Of a DNA stretch of 64,000 bases, positions 44,221 through 53,730 are shown piece by piece. Origin of the DNA: Bufo bufo. Its lineage: Eukaryota; Chordata; Amphibia; Anura; Bufonidae. The stretch covers positions 575,572,471 through 575,636,470 of the forward strand of contig NC_053390.1 of the NCBI RefSeq assembly GCF_905171765.1, given 5' to 3'. A program made the position numbers and the translations under genes. Each line of letters begins with the position of its first letter. Positions within the stretch are counted from its first letter, which is position 1. The notes under the pieces are model-generated. The model was not told the origin of the DNA and searched no databases. It saw nothing but the letters and a program-made list of their open reading frames with translations.

Positions 44221-44730
44221 CCACGCTATAGGAGCGACACATACTTGTGTCGCTCCACTGGCGCTGGTAGATTTAATCAGGCCTGTTATGGAGACTGAGG
44301 TTAAATCTGCCCACGCTATAGGAGCGACACATACTTGTGTCGCTCCACTGGCGCTGGTAGATTTAATCAGGCCTGTTATGGAGACTGAGGTTAAATCTGC
44401 CCACGCTATAGGAGCGACACATACTTGTGTCGCTCCCCTGGCGCTGGTAGATTTAATCAGGCCTGTTATGGAGACTGAGGTTAAATCTGCCCACGCTATA
44501 GGAGCGACACATACTTGTGTCGCTCCACTGGCGCTGGTAGATTTAATCAGGCCTGTTATGGACACTGAGGTTAAATCTGCCCACGCTGGAGGAGCGACAA
44601 TTAGTTGTGTCGCTCCGCCAGTGCTGGGAGATTATGTCTGGTTCTATTATACACCTAGCTTTCTCACAATCTACCAACGCTGGAGGAGCGACAATTAGTT
44701 GTGTCGCTACGCCAGTGCTGGGAGATTTAA
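44221..44730. repeat. 90-bp tandem array with an 11-bp-arm hairpin in each unit
   Basis: Units start at 44221, 44311, 44401, 44491 and 44581, with a last diverged one near 44675. Each contains GGAGCGACACA-TACT-TGTGTCGCTCC, a perfect palindrome around four bases; the last two units use GGAGCGACAATTAGTTG instead. Because 90 is a multiple of three, both strands stay open, but no protein is implied. The array lies between the 3' ends of the two convergent Harbinger genes. Confidence 0.92.
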
Positions 44731-44837
44731 ATTTTATTAAAATTAAAAATATCTATCTTTATTAAAAAAAATTAAACAGTCCTTGGATTTTTTAAAAAAC
44801 AAATTAGATTTATTATAAATAACAATAAAATAAATAA

Positions 44838-47800
44838 TCACAAATTAAGGAAGGTATGGTGGGGGGTGGAGGGAAGTGATTGGTTTGGGTCCACTCTGTC
44901 CTGTTGTTCTTCTGCCACTGTGGACAACAAAGTGTGTGTTGGTGCAAGTGTCACAGAGCGAGTATGAAGAGTGGATTGGGCAGGAGAAGGAGTTTCCCGA
45001 GCAACAGTAGAGGGAGTGGTGAAAGAGGTAGGAGCATAGTAAGAAAGAGGAGAAGAAAAGTGTTGAGAAAAGAGCTCGGGGGTTTGGGATGGGGGTGGGT
45101 TGTGGGAAAGGGGAGGGGGAGGGTGGGAATGCTGAGCCTGTTGCGGCTGTAAAGTTGGATAGGTGTGGGATGGGGGATAGGTGAAGGATGGGGGATAGGT
45201 GAAGGATGGGGGATAGGTGTAGGATGGGGGATAGGGCAGGGGTGGGGGAATGGTTGTGGGGCGGTGTGCCAGTTGCCACAAAACGCTGTCCATCTGTCTT
45301 CTGGCCTCATACTGCTGGTCGGGTGATAAGCGTTCCAGCGCAGGTAACAACGATACAATATAGTGATGCATCGGACTCATTTGTGCTCGGATTGGCTCAT
45401 GATGAGAGTGTCCCCTACCTAAGCCTATACTCCCCCCCACCTAGAAGCAGCAGAGTTATGCCGGAACTGCTTATCGAAGGGTAGCCTAAAGGGGGCCACA
45501 CCAATGATGAGTCCTGAGAAGAAGGGAGGGCTTCTGGGTGGGTCGAAAGCATTCGAACCGACAAGTGGGGGCAGGAGAGCCAGGTTTAAATAATTAATGC
45601 CCCGCCTCCCCTCACACAAACACGGCACTCTTAATTGCCTTCCACTTGTGCTCGGATCGGCTCATGATGAGAGGGTCCCCTACCTAAGGCTATACTCCCC
45701 CCCCCCCACCTAGAAGCAGCAGAGTTATGCCGGAACTGCTTATCGAAGGGTAGCCTAAAGGGGCCAAAAGAACCATGCATAGGAGTTTGGAAAACTTGAT
45801 AACAGAAACTACAAAACCAAAACTCAAAAGCCAGTGACATTTCGTATTAAGGATCCGGGATATAATGCATGGAACACGCGGAACTGCGACGACCCAACCG
45901 TTTGATGACATGTACTGGCACCTTATGCATGGATGCCGCAGCTGCCGCGCCCATGCGGAAGGAATGTCCTGTGATCCAGAGAGGACCGACCCCTGAACCT
46001 GTCAACTAAACCCGAATGTACCTAAGAAAGGCCGCGGTGGTTAGCCGGGCATTGCCTAGTTCGAGTACGGAAGAACATGCCGCTTGGACTAAATACTACG
46101 CAGCCAAGCCTCCAAGGCCTGCATCGGACACCATCTGCTGTCTGTGGGAAAGTATCTGACCACCACCGATTCCCCCGGCCGTGACGTCTTGGACGAGGCC
46201 AAGGTGAGGACATAGATGGACCCGCGCCAGATGAGCTGACCTTTCCGCAAGCACCCAGCCAGCGTATTGGTGCCCATGAGCTCGCCTGACCTGAGGAATC
46301 CATGGAAGGCCAGGTGCAAGGCTGTTTCTACCAGAGCGCTAACCTGCGGCCCGAACGGTTTACCCTGCAGTTTGTCTGTCACGGCCTGAACAAGCTACCG
46401 GTAAATGGCTGACGCACATGTCGTTTCACAACAGACATCTTGCGCAAACCCTTCAACGCCACTTTGATCGGGTGGGCGGAGAAGAGTGACGGTAGGTCCA
46501 GATGTAGCATGTACCAATGGTGCTGAATACCTGCCATGTATAGTTAACAGTGCTATAGGACAAGTTTAAATGAGAGTGGCAAAACCCTGACGAAGCCCAA
46601 TAGGAGAGTGATAGGCCCCCGGCCAGCGGCCGGGTATGTGTTCTCATATCTCTGAAACAGGCGCCAAGCTGTCTTGTAAGCCCTCAGAGTATTACTGGCC
46701 AAGGAATTGGCCATCAGTCTCTTAGCTATGGTGAGATGAGAGACTAGTCCCAGCGCAGCTGGGCCTGGTGAGGAATCTTTTTTTTTTTTCTCCATGCGTG
46801 AGAGACTCTAATGGCGGAGTCATGTGTGTAAACCTAAAGCGGAGAAGCCATGCGCGAGAGACTAATGGCGGAGTCATATGTGTAAAACTAAAACGGAGAA
46901 GCTCTGCGTGAGAGAGTCTAATGGCGGAGTCATATGTGTAAAACTAAAACGGAGAAGCCCTGCGTGAGAGACTCAGATGGCGGAGTCATATGTGTAACCT
47001 AAAACGGAGAAGCCATGCGTGAGGGCCTCTAATGGCGGAGTCATATGTGTAAGCCTAAAACGGAGAAGCCATGCGTGAGAGACTCTAATGGCGGAGTCAT
47101 ATGTGTAAAACTAACGCGGAGAAGCTATGCGTGAGAGACTCTAATGGCGGAGTCATATGTGTAAACCTAAAACGGAGAAGCCATGTGTGAGAGACTCTAA
47201 TGGCGGAGTCATATGTGTAACCTAAAACGGAGAAGCCATGCGTGAGAGATTCTAATGGCAGAGTCATATGTGTAAACCTAAAACGGAGAAGCCATGCGTG
47301 AGAGACTCTAATGGCGGAGTCGTATGTGTAAAACTAACACGGAGAAGCCATGCGTGAGAGACTCTAATGGCGGAGTCATATGTGTAACCTAAAACGGGGA
47401 AGCCATGCGTGAGAGACTCTAATGGCGGAGACATATGTGTAAACCTAAAACGGAGAAGCCATGCGTGAGAGACTCTAATGGCGGAGTCATATGTGTAACC
47501 TAAAACGGAGGAGCCATGCGTGAGAGACTCTAATGGCTGAGTCATATGTGTAACCTAAAATGGAGAAGCCATGCGTGAGAGACTCTAATGGCGGAGTCGT
47601 ATGTGTAAAACTAACACGGAGAAGCCATGCGTGAGAGACTCAGATGGCGGAGTCATATGTGTAAACCTAAAACGGAGAAGCCATGCGTGAGAGACTCTAA
47701 TGGAGGAGTCATATGTGTAACCTAAAACGGAGAAGCCATGCGTGAGAGACTCAAATTTTATTTTTTATTTTTTTGATATTTTTTTTAAACTATAAACCAC

Positions 47801-50800
47801 TTAAGCAGCTCCCGTATGGGCACAGCTCTGAGTACGAGCATGAAGAGCATGGTATAACGCAGATCACCTGCACGGCTTAACTAACATCCTGTGCCTAAAT
47901 AACCCCCTTGGAACCTTATGTACGGCCGGCAGCAGGAAGCCAGCCACCGCCTATGATCTGCTCCCCCTGACCGAGCCTAGTACTCCTTCCCCTGATCCCT
48001 GCCTACCTAACGGCACGGCGGCCCGTGCCAGACTTTATTGAAGATGAGGAGCCTTTACCCCCAGCCGCGTGGGGAGCTCACACTGCTCCCTGGCAGAATG
48101 CACTAGTGCGGGGGAGCCCCCCTCCTCAGCTAGGGCCAACCTACCGCCGGCTGGACACTCGTACCGCGTGGGGAGCAGCGCCACTCCCTGGCAATGTGCA
48201 CCGGATCAGAGGGAGCCCTTCCTTTACCGTGGGCCCCGGCCCCCGCTGGTTTGAATCGTGTGCCGCGTGAGGAGCCGCACAGCTCCCTGGCATTGTGCGC
48301 CGGTGCGGGAGTTCCCCCCCTCACCTAGGGGCTGGTTATTGTGACTGGAACCCGCTGGGAGACTGAAGCCTGACCGGACCTACCTGTGACCATAAAGGCT
48401 GACCTCCCAGGCCGTGGCTGACCCGCGTGCGTAGTCGTGACGCAACTACCCGTAGATGCCCACCCAGTGCCTGTAGTCAACGGGAGTGCGACCGAGTCTG
48501 TGGATGTGAGCGACCAGCCCCTGTAGTCGTGAGGGGACCCTACATCGAGAGTAGCGGTAACGGACCATCGCCTGTAGACGTGGTAGTATTTACCTCACGA
48601 GTCTGTTGACATGAGACTAATGCCTGCAATCGTGGCAGGCCTATATAATGAGTCTGTAGTCGTAACAGATTTGTGCCTGCAGTCGTGGCAGGGCTTTAGA
48701 GCGGGTCTGTAGTCGTGACAGACTGATGCCTGCAATCGTGGCAGGGCTTTATAACGGGTCTGTAGTCGTGGCAGACTGATGCCTGCAGTCGTGGCAGGAC
48801 TTTATAACGAGTCTGTAGTCGTGACAGACTGATGCCTGCAGTCGTGGCAGGGCTTTATAACGGGTCTGTAGTCGTGACAGACTGATGCCTGCCATCGTGG
48901 CAGGGCTTTAGAGCGGGTCTGTAGTCGTGACAGACTGATGCCCGCAGTCGTGGCAGGACTTTATAACGAGTCTGTAGTCGTGACAGACTGATGCCTGCAG
49001 TCGTGGCAGGGCTTTATAACGAGTCTGTAGTCGTGACAGACTAAATGCCTGTAGTCGTGACAGACCTGACAAACAAAATTGATATCTATATATTTTTTTT
49101 TCCAACTTCCCACCAAAGGCCACGACTGTAGGCGCCACCCTGCAAGACATGCGCCAGTGGCCTGAGCATTGATAGGCCACCATACCCAGTCCCCCAAGCC
49201 CACGCAGGAGTAAAAAGGGGGGGTGGCTCACGCATGCGCACCACACCTGACTCACCTGGCGGCCATAACAGCCACAAACCCCACCGTATCGCAAAGTAGC
49301 CAACCACCGGTGGACCTGAATAAACCAGGACAGACATGTGAGTGAGTGAACCCCGGCTGAGTGACCCTTAACCCACGCAACCGCTCCCTAGCTAACCACA
49401 GGCTTTTTGCGGCTGCCCGAAACCGACCCACTGACTCCCGACGTACCGTATGGGCTATGGGCGGCCAGGCTGCGTGTGCAAGGCGTAGTGGCCATCCCCC
49501 TTCCTTGAACCCTCTTTTTATTTAATACTTAAATTTATTTATTTTTTTTATCAACTGACGCCTGCCTTAGTGCCTAGCCACTGGTGCTGAGCAAGGAGCC
49601 CAGTACCTGGACTGCAGTACCAGCATGGCCTGTAGGTGTCGCCCTCTCTCAGACCAGGACCTGCTAGAGCGCCGAAGGGCAGTGAGCCGCACTGTGGAGC
49701 CGATGGCCGGCGTGACCAATGCGCTGCGCGCGATGGTATGAGAGCGGGCGTGTGACTCGCCGCAGCGGAGCCACAGGTGAGGGGTGACCGAGGAGCCTGT
49801 TGTACAGTTTAGCCTGGGGGACGCTGCATGTGGGAGCGGGGTGCCTGGAGCGGATCGGAAGTGCGGGCAGTCACAGGTGCGGCTGGGGACCGGCGGGCAC
49901 GCCCGGCAGCATAATATGACATAAATAACGAGACTGGTGTGCAGCCACCCGGCCTACCTATTCTCCGCAGCGTTGAGCCCGACGCAGCCGACCATACGAA
50001 CTAACAATGAGACGCGACTTCTCTGGAACGGATAGCCAACCCACGAGCCGATTCGAAAGCATTCGAACCGACAAGTGGGGGCAGGAGAGTCAGGTTTAAA
50101 TAATTAAAGCCCCGCCTCCCCTCACACAAACACGGCACTCTTAATTGCCTACCACTTGTGTCGTCAACACCGTCCCCTCCTGAAGACGACGCAAATGATC
50201 CTCCATAGATGCAACCCTATTTGTGATCCCCATCAAGGACTCATACATGAGCCTTGTGAGGTCTTCATGGTCAGCCTGGCGGCTCCTACCTGACCTATGG
50301 CGACGCATGAGGGCCTCAAAAAGTGGAGCCATCGTTGACATTGTTGCGTCGCCAGAGGGCACAAGTAGGGGAACAGGTTGGGAAACCTGGTGTTCCTGAC
50401 CAGCAGTAGGAGCAGGACGAGAGGGACCTGCGGCGGCTTGCTCTTCAGGGACCGCCTCCTGAGGAACTTCGGGCGCAAGAGTGCTGCTTGATGTTCTGTG
50501 AAGCAAAGAAAAAAATAATATTTCGCATTTTTTAGGGATGGGAGAAACAGTGGAATAGAGGTGAGCAAAGAGAATTCAGAAGCTACATAGGAGGTTACAT
50601 TCCAAAAAATAGAGAAACATACTGTACATAGATAGAAGCCATGAATTAAATGAATTTTCAAGGAAGTGTCTATGTACAGTATAGCCTTTTTTTTTGGAAA
50701 GCCACTTCAAATGAAAAATCGGAAGCATACATTGCTCCTCTCTACTCCACTAAATACAATGTGGATGTCCAAGACAAAGTGCCAAATGACAGTCTGTCTG

Positions 50801-51626
50801 GGCCATACACCTAGTTTTAATTTTTTTTTTTTTGGAGACACCTTATATCTTACCTTCGCATCTCAAGGGTCCTTCGTAGGAACCCCAAGGCGGCAGAATA
50901 GCGGTATTCACGCCTTGAGGTTCCTCCCGACCCACTCGGGCGCCGAAGTTCCTCATTAAGGGCCTTCTTGTAGCGGTGCCTGATTGAGCGCCACCGAACC
51001 ATGATCGTATCTCCTAGAAAAAAAGAAAGAAATCAAATAAGGATGTATATTAAAAAAATCTGTGGTTTAATCAAAGTTGGTTTACAATTTACTTGAAACA
51101 GCCACAAGAAGAAAAAAAATATTTTAAAAAAAAACTTAAGTGGCGGTTATAAAAAAATGAGACTGTAAAAGCACTTTTGCTAAAAAATATTTTTACATGT
51201 CTGCTCTCTACAAATAATTTATACTTACGGCATTGGCCCTGTTGCCTTTCTCGGAGGTCATCCCAGTTGGGCAGAATGGCCGCACATATCTCGTTCCAGA
51301 GGAGCTGTGTTAGATGATGGTCTGCATGGCGGCGGTCGGTGTGGTCCCACAACGGTGTACGCTCCTCCACCATATGGATGAGGAGGTCATTGTCGATATA
51401 AAATTGTTCAACGTCCTCCTCATGCCTTCTGGTGGAGGTTTGGGAACCCTAAAAGAAGAAAGAAATATAGAATAAAAATTAAGTTTAATATTCGATAAAT
51501 TTCTTTTTAATAAAACCATAACTTTACAATACTCACACGACCACGACCTCTGTGTGCTCCACGGCGTCCTCTGGAATATCGTTGATGACCTCTCTCACTG
51601 GCAACAGGACGAGATGGCTAAAAAAA

Positions 51627-51671
<45 letters not shown>

Positions 51672-51797
51672 AAAATAAACAGGCATAAAGCTTTGAAAAG
51701 TATAAAAAAAATAATAACCAACCGTTTCTCCTCCACCCCCAACTTCCTCCTCCCCTGTTCCTATGGCTCTGGGTTGACCGACAGAACTCTCCTCCAT
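44838..51797 (-). CDS. Harbinger second protein: MADF/Myb-like with BESS-like tail, five exons
   Basis: In PIF/Harbinger elements a Myb/SANT- or MADF-like partner binds DNA and helps bring the transposase to the ends. Proposed exons: 51797-51723 (ATG, MEESSVGQ), 51617-51537 (Arg-Gly rich), 51448-51229 (LLIHMVEERTPLWDHTD, LTQLLWNEICAAILPNWDD: MADF-like), 51013-50854 (MVRWRSIRHRYKKAL, YRYSAALGFLRRTLEM), and 50495-50161 continuing at 45380-44838. The last part has YIVSLLPALERLSPDQQYEA, a BESS-like motif, then a Pro-rich tail. Donors GT and acceptors AG fit in phase at every junction, and no stop is found. AATAAA lies on the minus strand near 44808. The last exon is split by the recombinase element. 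Confidence 0.78.
45386..45762 (-). repeat. Split-repeat cluster B2-A2-B1
   Basis: In plus-strand order: 45386-45497 and 45651-45762 are copies of one repeat of about 110 bases (CTCGGAT.GGCTCATGATGAG... to ...GGGTAGCCTAAAGGGG). Between them, 45543-45645 is a copy of the 103-base repeat whose partner is 50053-50155. The junction of the two repeat types carries TTGTG at 45646-45650. A 45-base unique spacer lies at 45498-45542. Confidence 0.88.
45847..46795 (-). pseudogene. Tyrosine recombinase (YR), frameshifted
   Basis: A site-specific recombinase that cuts and rejoins DNA through a tyrosine. The N-terminal core-binding part (46795-46553) reads LASNTLRAYKTAWRLFQRY. A frame change leads to a VALKGLRK-type linker, then the catalytic part with ALHLAFHGFLRSGELM (Arg codon 46290-46292) and LASSKTSRPGE (candidate Lys). 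After another frame change come ITGHSFRMGAAAAASMH (His 45964-45966, Arg 45955-45957) and VIKRLGRR...CSMHYI (Tyr 45862-45864), with the stop at 45847-45849. All R, H-x-x-R and Y positions are therefore present but not in one frame. Length is near the 300 residues expected. Confidence 0.82.
46796..47755. repeat. Tandem array of about 56-bp units inside the YR element
   Basis: About 17 units share GCCATGCGTGAGAGACTC, TAATGGCGGAGTCATATGTG and TAA(A)CCTAAAACGGAGAA. Length varies by one or two bases between units, so no long frame is conserved. The array lies upstream of the recombinase on its coding strand. A regulatory or structural role is possible but not shown. Confidence 0.93.
47756..48599. 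other. GC-rich non-coding interior of the YR element
   Basis: This stretch links the two tandem arrays. CCGCGTGGGGAGC...CACTCCCTGGCA phrases recur at about 48066, 48167 and 48262 with period near 100, a degenerate third repeat. No reverse transcriptase, RNase H or Gag motif is readable on either strand. Confidence 0.6.
48600..49065. repeat. 53-bp tandem array inside the YR element
   Basis: Eight or so units of GAGTCTGTAGTCGTGACAG-ACTGATGCCTGCAGTCGTGG-CAGGGCTTTATAAC are present. Each unit is itself two related halves (TGTAGTCGTGACAGAC and TGCAGTCGTGGCAGGG). Diverged half-units extend left to about 48470 (CCTGTAGTCGTGAGG). The open frames in it are artefacts. Confidence 0.92.
49066..50052. other. 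Non-coding end segment of the YR element
   Basis: There is a T-rich tract at 49089-49104 and 49540-49550 and otherwise GC-rich sequence. No motif of a known retroelement protein is seen, although this is where Gag or RT would lie in a full-length Ngaro-type element read on the minus strand. Confidence 0.5.
50053..50155 (-). repeat. Split repeat A1 (terminal)
   Basis: These 103 bases match 45543-45645 with about three differences (TCGAAAGCATTCGAACCGAC through CACTCTTAATTGCCT.CCAC). The TTGTG core follows at 50156-50160, then Harbinger exon sequence. Confidence 0.92.
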
Positions 51798-51844
51798 AGA
51801 GTCTGACTGATAATTTTTTTTTGGTCATATTGTTGAACGAAAAC

Positions 51845-52210
51845 ATACTACTCCTAACATGCATTGTGTAGTTATATTACCTGCAACCCCTATGCTACAG
51901 TACATAGTGGATGAGTACATAGTGGATGCTAGGAGCAGCAGCAGACAGGACTACTACTACTACTCCTAACATGCACTGTGTAGTTATATTACCTGCAACT
52001 CCTATGCTACAGTACATAGGGTTATGCAGTTAATATAAGTACATAGTGGATGCTAGGAGTAGCAGCAGACAGGACTACTACTCCTAACATGCACTGTGTA
52101 GTTATATTACCTGCAACCCCTATGCTACAGTACATAGGGGTATGCAGTTAATATAAGTACATAGTGGATGCTAGGAGTAGCAGCATACAGGACTACTACT
52201 CCTAACATGA
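51845..52210. repeat. ~115-bp tandem repeats in the Harbinger right arm
   Basis: Units begin CTACTCCTAACATGCACTGT at about 51848, 51961, 52077 and 52197 and include ACCTGCAACCCCTATGCTAC and TACATAGTGGATGCTAGGAG. They lie upstream of the MADF gene start at 51797, so they may contain promoter or transposase-binding sequence. An (AT)n tract is at about 51629-51664. Confidence 0.85.
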
Positions 52211-52741
52211 ACTGTGTACTGACAGCTACTATGTACTTATAGCACCTATGTATAAGTACATAGGAGCTGTTTATATGAGTTTTTTCTGTCAGAAAATAAG
52301 AAAAAAAACACATATACTCACCTTCTCTGGCTTGCACCCGACTCCCTCGCAGGCAGGATTGCACAGGATGGTGCGAAACTTGCTCCTCCTCTATCCGACG
52401 CAGGCGCAGACAGGATATCCGGATCAGTCGTTGCGTCGTTCCCCGGAACATTTTAAGTCGGATCCGTCCTTAATACAATTCAATGGGAATTAAGGACGGG
52501 TCCGGCGTTACGGCAAATGCTACGGCTTTTGAGACGGAGAAGAAAATTATCCATGCTACGGTTTTTCATTTCGACGGAAACGTCGAAAAGACTGAAGCGG
52601 AGCAATCCTGATGCATCCTGAAGGACGGACTCTCCATTCAGAATGCATAGGGATAAAACTGATCAGTTCTTTTCCGGATTTGAGCCCCTAGGACGGAACT
52701 CAACGCCGGAAAAGAGAAACTCAAGTGTGAAAGTACCCTTA

Positions 52742-53522
52742 GAGGAGACTAAATACCTTGGGTATGTCATTGGGCGCGGAGTCATCAAACTCCAAGTAAA
52801 CAAAATAGAGGCGATACGGAATTGGCCCCGCCCTGCCACCTCTAGACAAGTAAATTCGTTCCTGGGAATGGTGGGCTATTATATGAGGTTTGTCCCCCAT
52901 TTTGACACTTTAGCGGCTCCGTTGACACGGCTCTTAAAGGGACGGAAGTCCGTGATAGTCCGTTGGAATGACCAGGCGGAAGAGGCTTTCTCCGCTTTGA
53001 AGTCGGCCCTGTGTGGGTCCCCGGTTTTGGTGACGCCCGATTTCAAGAGGGAATTTGTGGTACAGACCGACGCCTCCGAAGTAGGCCTCGGTGCGGTACT
53101 GTCTCAGGAAGTCAACGGGGAGGAGCATCCCGTTGTCTTCCTCAGCCGTAAGCTCACTCCAGCAGAGACCCGGTACAGTATAGTGGAGAGAGAATGCCTG
53201 GCTATCAAGTGGGCACTCGAGTCTCTCCGTTATTATCTGTTGGGGAGGAAATTCCATCTGGTAACCGATCACTCCCCTCTCAAGTGGATGAGCCAGGCCA
53301 AAGAGAGGAATGCTCAGGTCACCAGATGGTTCTTGTCTCTACAGAACTTTAGGTTTACAGTAGAACACAGGGCAGGCTGGTTACAAGGAAACGCAGATGC
53401 CCTGTCCCAAGTTCACTGTCTGGCGTGTGTTCACCCCCTCAGGGTTGAACAAAGGGGGATGTATGTAGGAAGGCGCAAGGGTCCGTCACTGACAGAAGGT
53501 ACGTGTCCCTCAGGTCAATGTT
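52742..53522 (+). pseudogene. Gypsy RT thumb and RNase H, C-terminal part
   Basis: The region begins just after the right TTA of the Harbinger with KYLGYVIGRGVIKLQ, RQVNSFLGMVGYYMRFVPHF and the FSALKSALCGSPVL connection. RNase H follows with all four acidic positions present: VVQTDASEVGLGAVLSQ, ERECLAIKWALE, VTDHSPLKW and GNADALSQ. The stop is at 53520-53522. This piece is itself unbroken, unlike the upstream parts. Confidence 0.93.
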
Positions 53523-53730
53523 AAAAGCTGAGAACTTTGCCAATATCTTCCAGTCAGGAACATATCGGAGTTAATTGCACTGTTCAGACCCTGTTCACAC
53601 ACCACGGGCTGTTTAGTGGTAGGACCCCATGAGTGCTGAGACACCGTGACGTGGTGCATGAGGGGATCCAATATGTTCCTGACTGGAAGATATTAGTAAA
53701 GTTCTCAGCTTTTAACATCGGCCTGAGGGA
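53512..53730. repeat. Inverted repeat at the 3' end of the split Gypsy
   Basis: The left arm (about 53510-53570) contains GTTAAAAGCTGAGAACTTT and CCAATATCTTCCAGTCAGGA. The right arm (about 53672-53730) is its complement with about five differences. The loop of about 100 bases is unrelated. The left arm overlaps the last codons of the RNase H frame, so this palindrome is either a fold-back insertion or an inverted duplication that replaced the 3' LTR. Confidence 0.85.

Larger units (their letters stand above)
45386..50155 (-). mobile_element. Tyrosine-recombinase element with split direct repeats (Ngaro/DIRS-like layout)
   Basis: On the minus strand the order is repeat A1 (50155-50053), interior, repeat B1 (about 45762-45651), repeat A2 (45645-45543), repeat B2 (about 45497-45386). 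That A1-interior-B1-A2-B2 plan is typical of Ngaro-type YR retroelements. TTGTG (plus strand) lies at 45381-45385, 45646-45650 and 50156-50160, i.e. both outer junctions and the B1/A2 junction. The only protein found is a tyrosine recombinase (45847-46795). No Gag, reverse transcriptase or RNase H was recognised, so it is either internally deleted, non-autonomous, or a YR element of another kind such as a Crypton with acquired repeats. Confidence 0.75.
41293..52738. mobile_element. 11.4-kb PIF/Harbinger transposon
   Basis: The ends are GGGTACTTTCACACTTG and the complement of CAAGTGTGAAAGTACCC, flanked by TTA at 41290-41292 and 52739-52741, the TWA duplication of PIF/Harbinger. Inside are a plus-strand HARBI1-type transposase (41791-44065) and a minus-strand MADF/Myb-like protein gene (44838-51797), the usual two-gene set of this superfamily, arranged tail to tail. 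About 4.8 kb is a later tyrosine-recombinase element and 0.76 kb a later TTAA fold-back, so the original was near 5.9 kb. The subterminal parts contain many CGGATCCG-like motifs (41330-41515, 52440-52520). Confidence 0.93.
38806..53522 (+). mobile_element. Ty3/Gypsy element with SCAN-like Gag, split by a Harbinger
   Basis: On the plus strand: 5' LTR (to 39463), Gag with zinc knuckle, protease, RT, then (after an 11.4-kb insertion at 41293-52738) the rest of RT and RNase H. No integrase is seen. Protease at about 40540 and RT at about 40690 lie too close, so a deletion removed what lay between. In Gmr1-like Gypsy elements integrase precedes RT, and the SCAN-like Gag and the absence of integrase after RNase H fit that group. 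The right LTR is not intact; only a short start may remain near 53465-53510. Confidence 0.8.

Noticed and set aside
44167..44698. Repeated-peptide frames and a CRISPR-like look of regularly spaced palindromes
   Set aside because: The 90-bp units are contiguous and nearly identical throughout, so there are no unique spacers; both strands are open because 90 is a multiple of three. The setting is a eukaryotic transposon.
47264..47545. 93-residue minus-strand frame
   Set aside because: It is a by-product of the 56-bp tandem array in the YR element.
48908..49303. 131-residue minus-strand frame
   Set aside because: It runs through the 53-bp array and shows only repeated residues with no known domain.
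41014..53522. Trans-spliced or intron-containing host gene explaining the split RT
   Set aside because: The gap has Harbinger inverted ends and a TTA duplication at the exact break, and no splice signals there, so it is an insertion.
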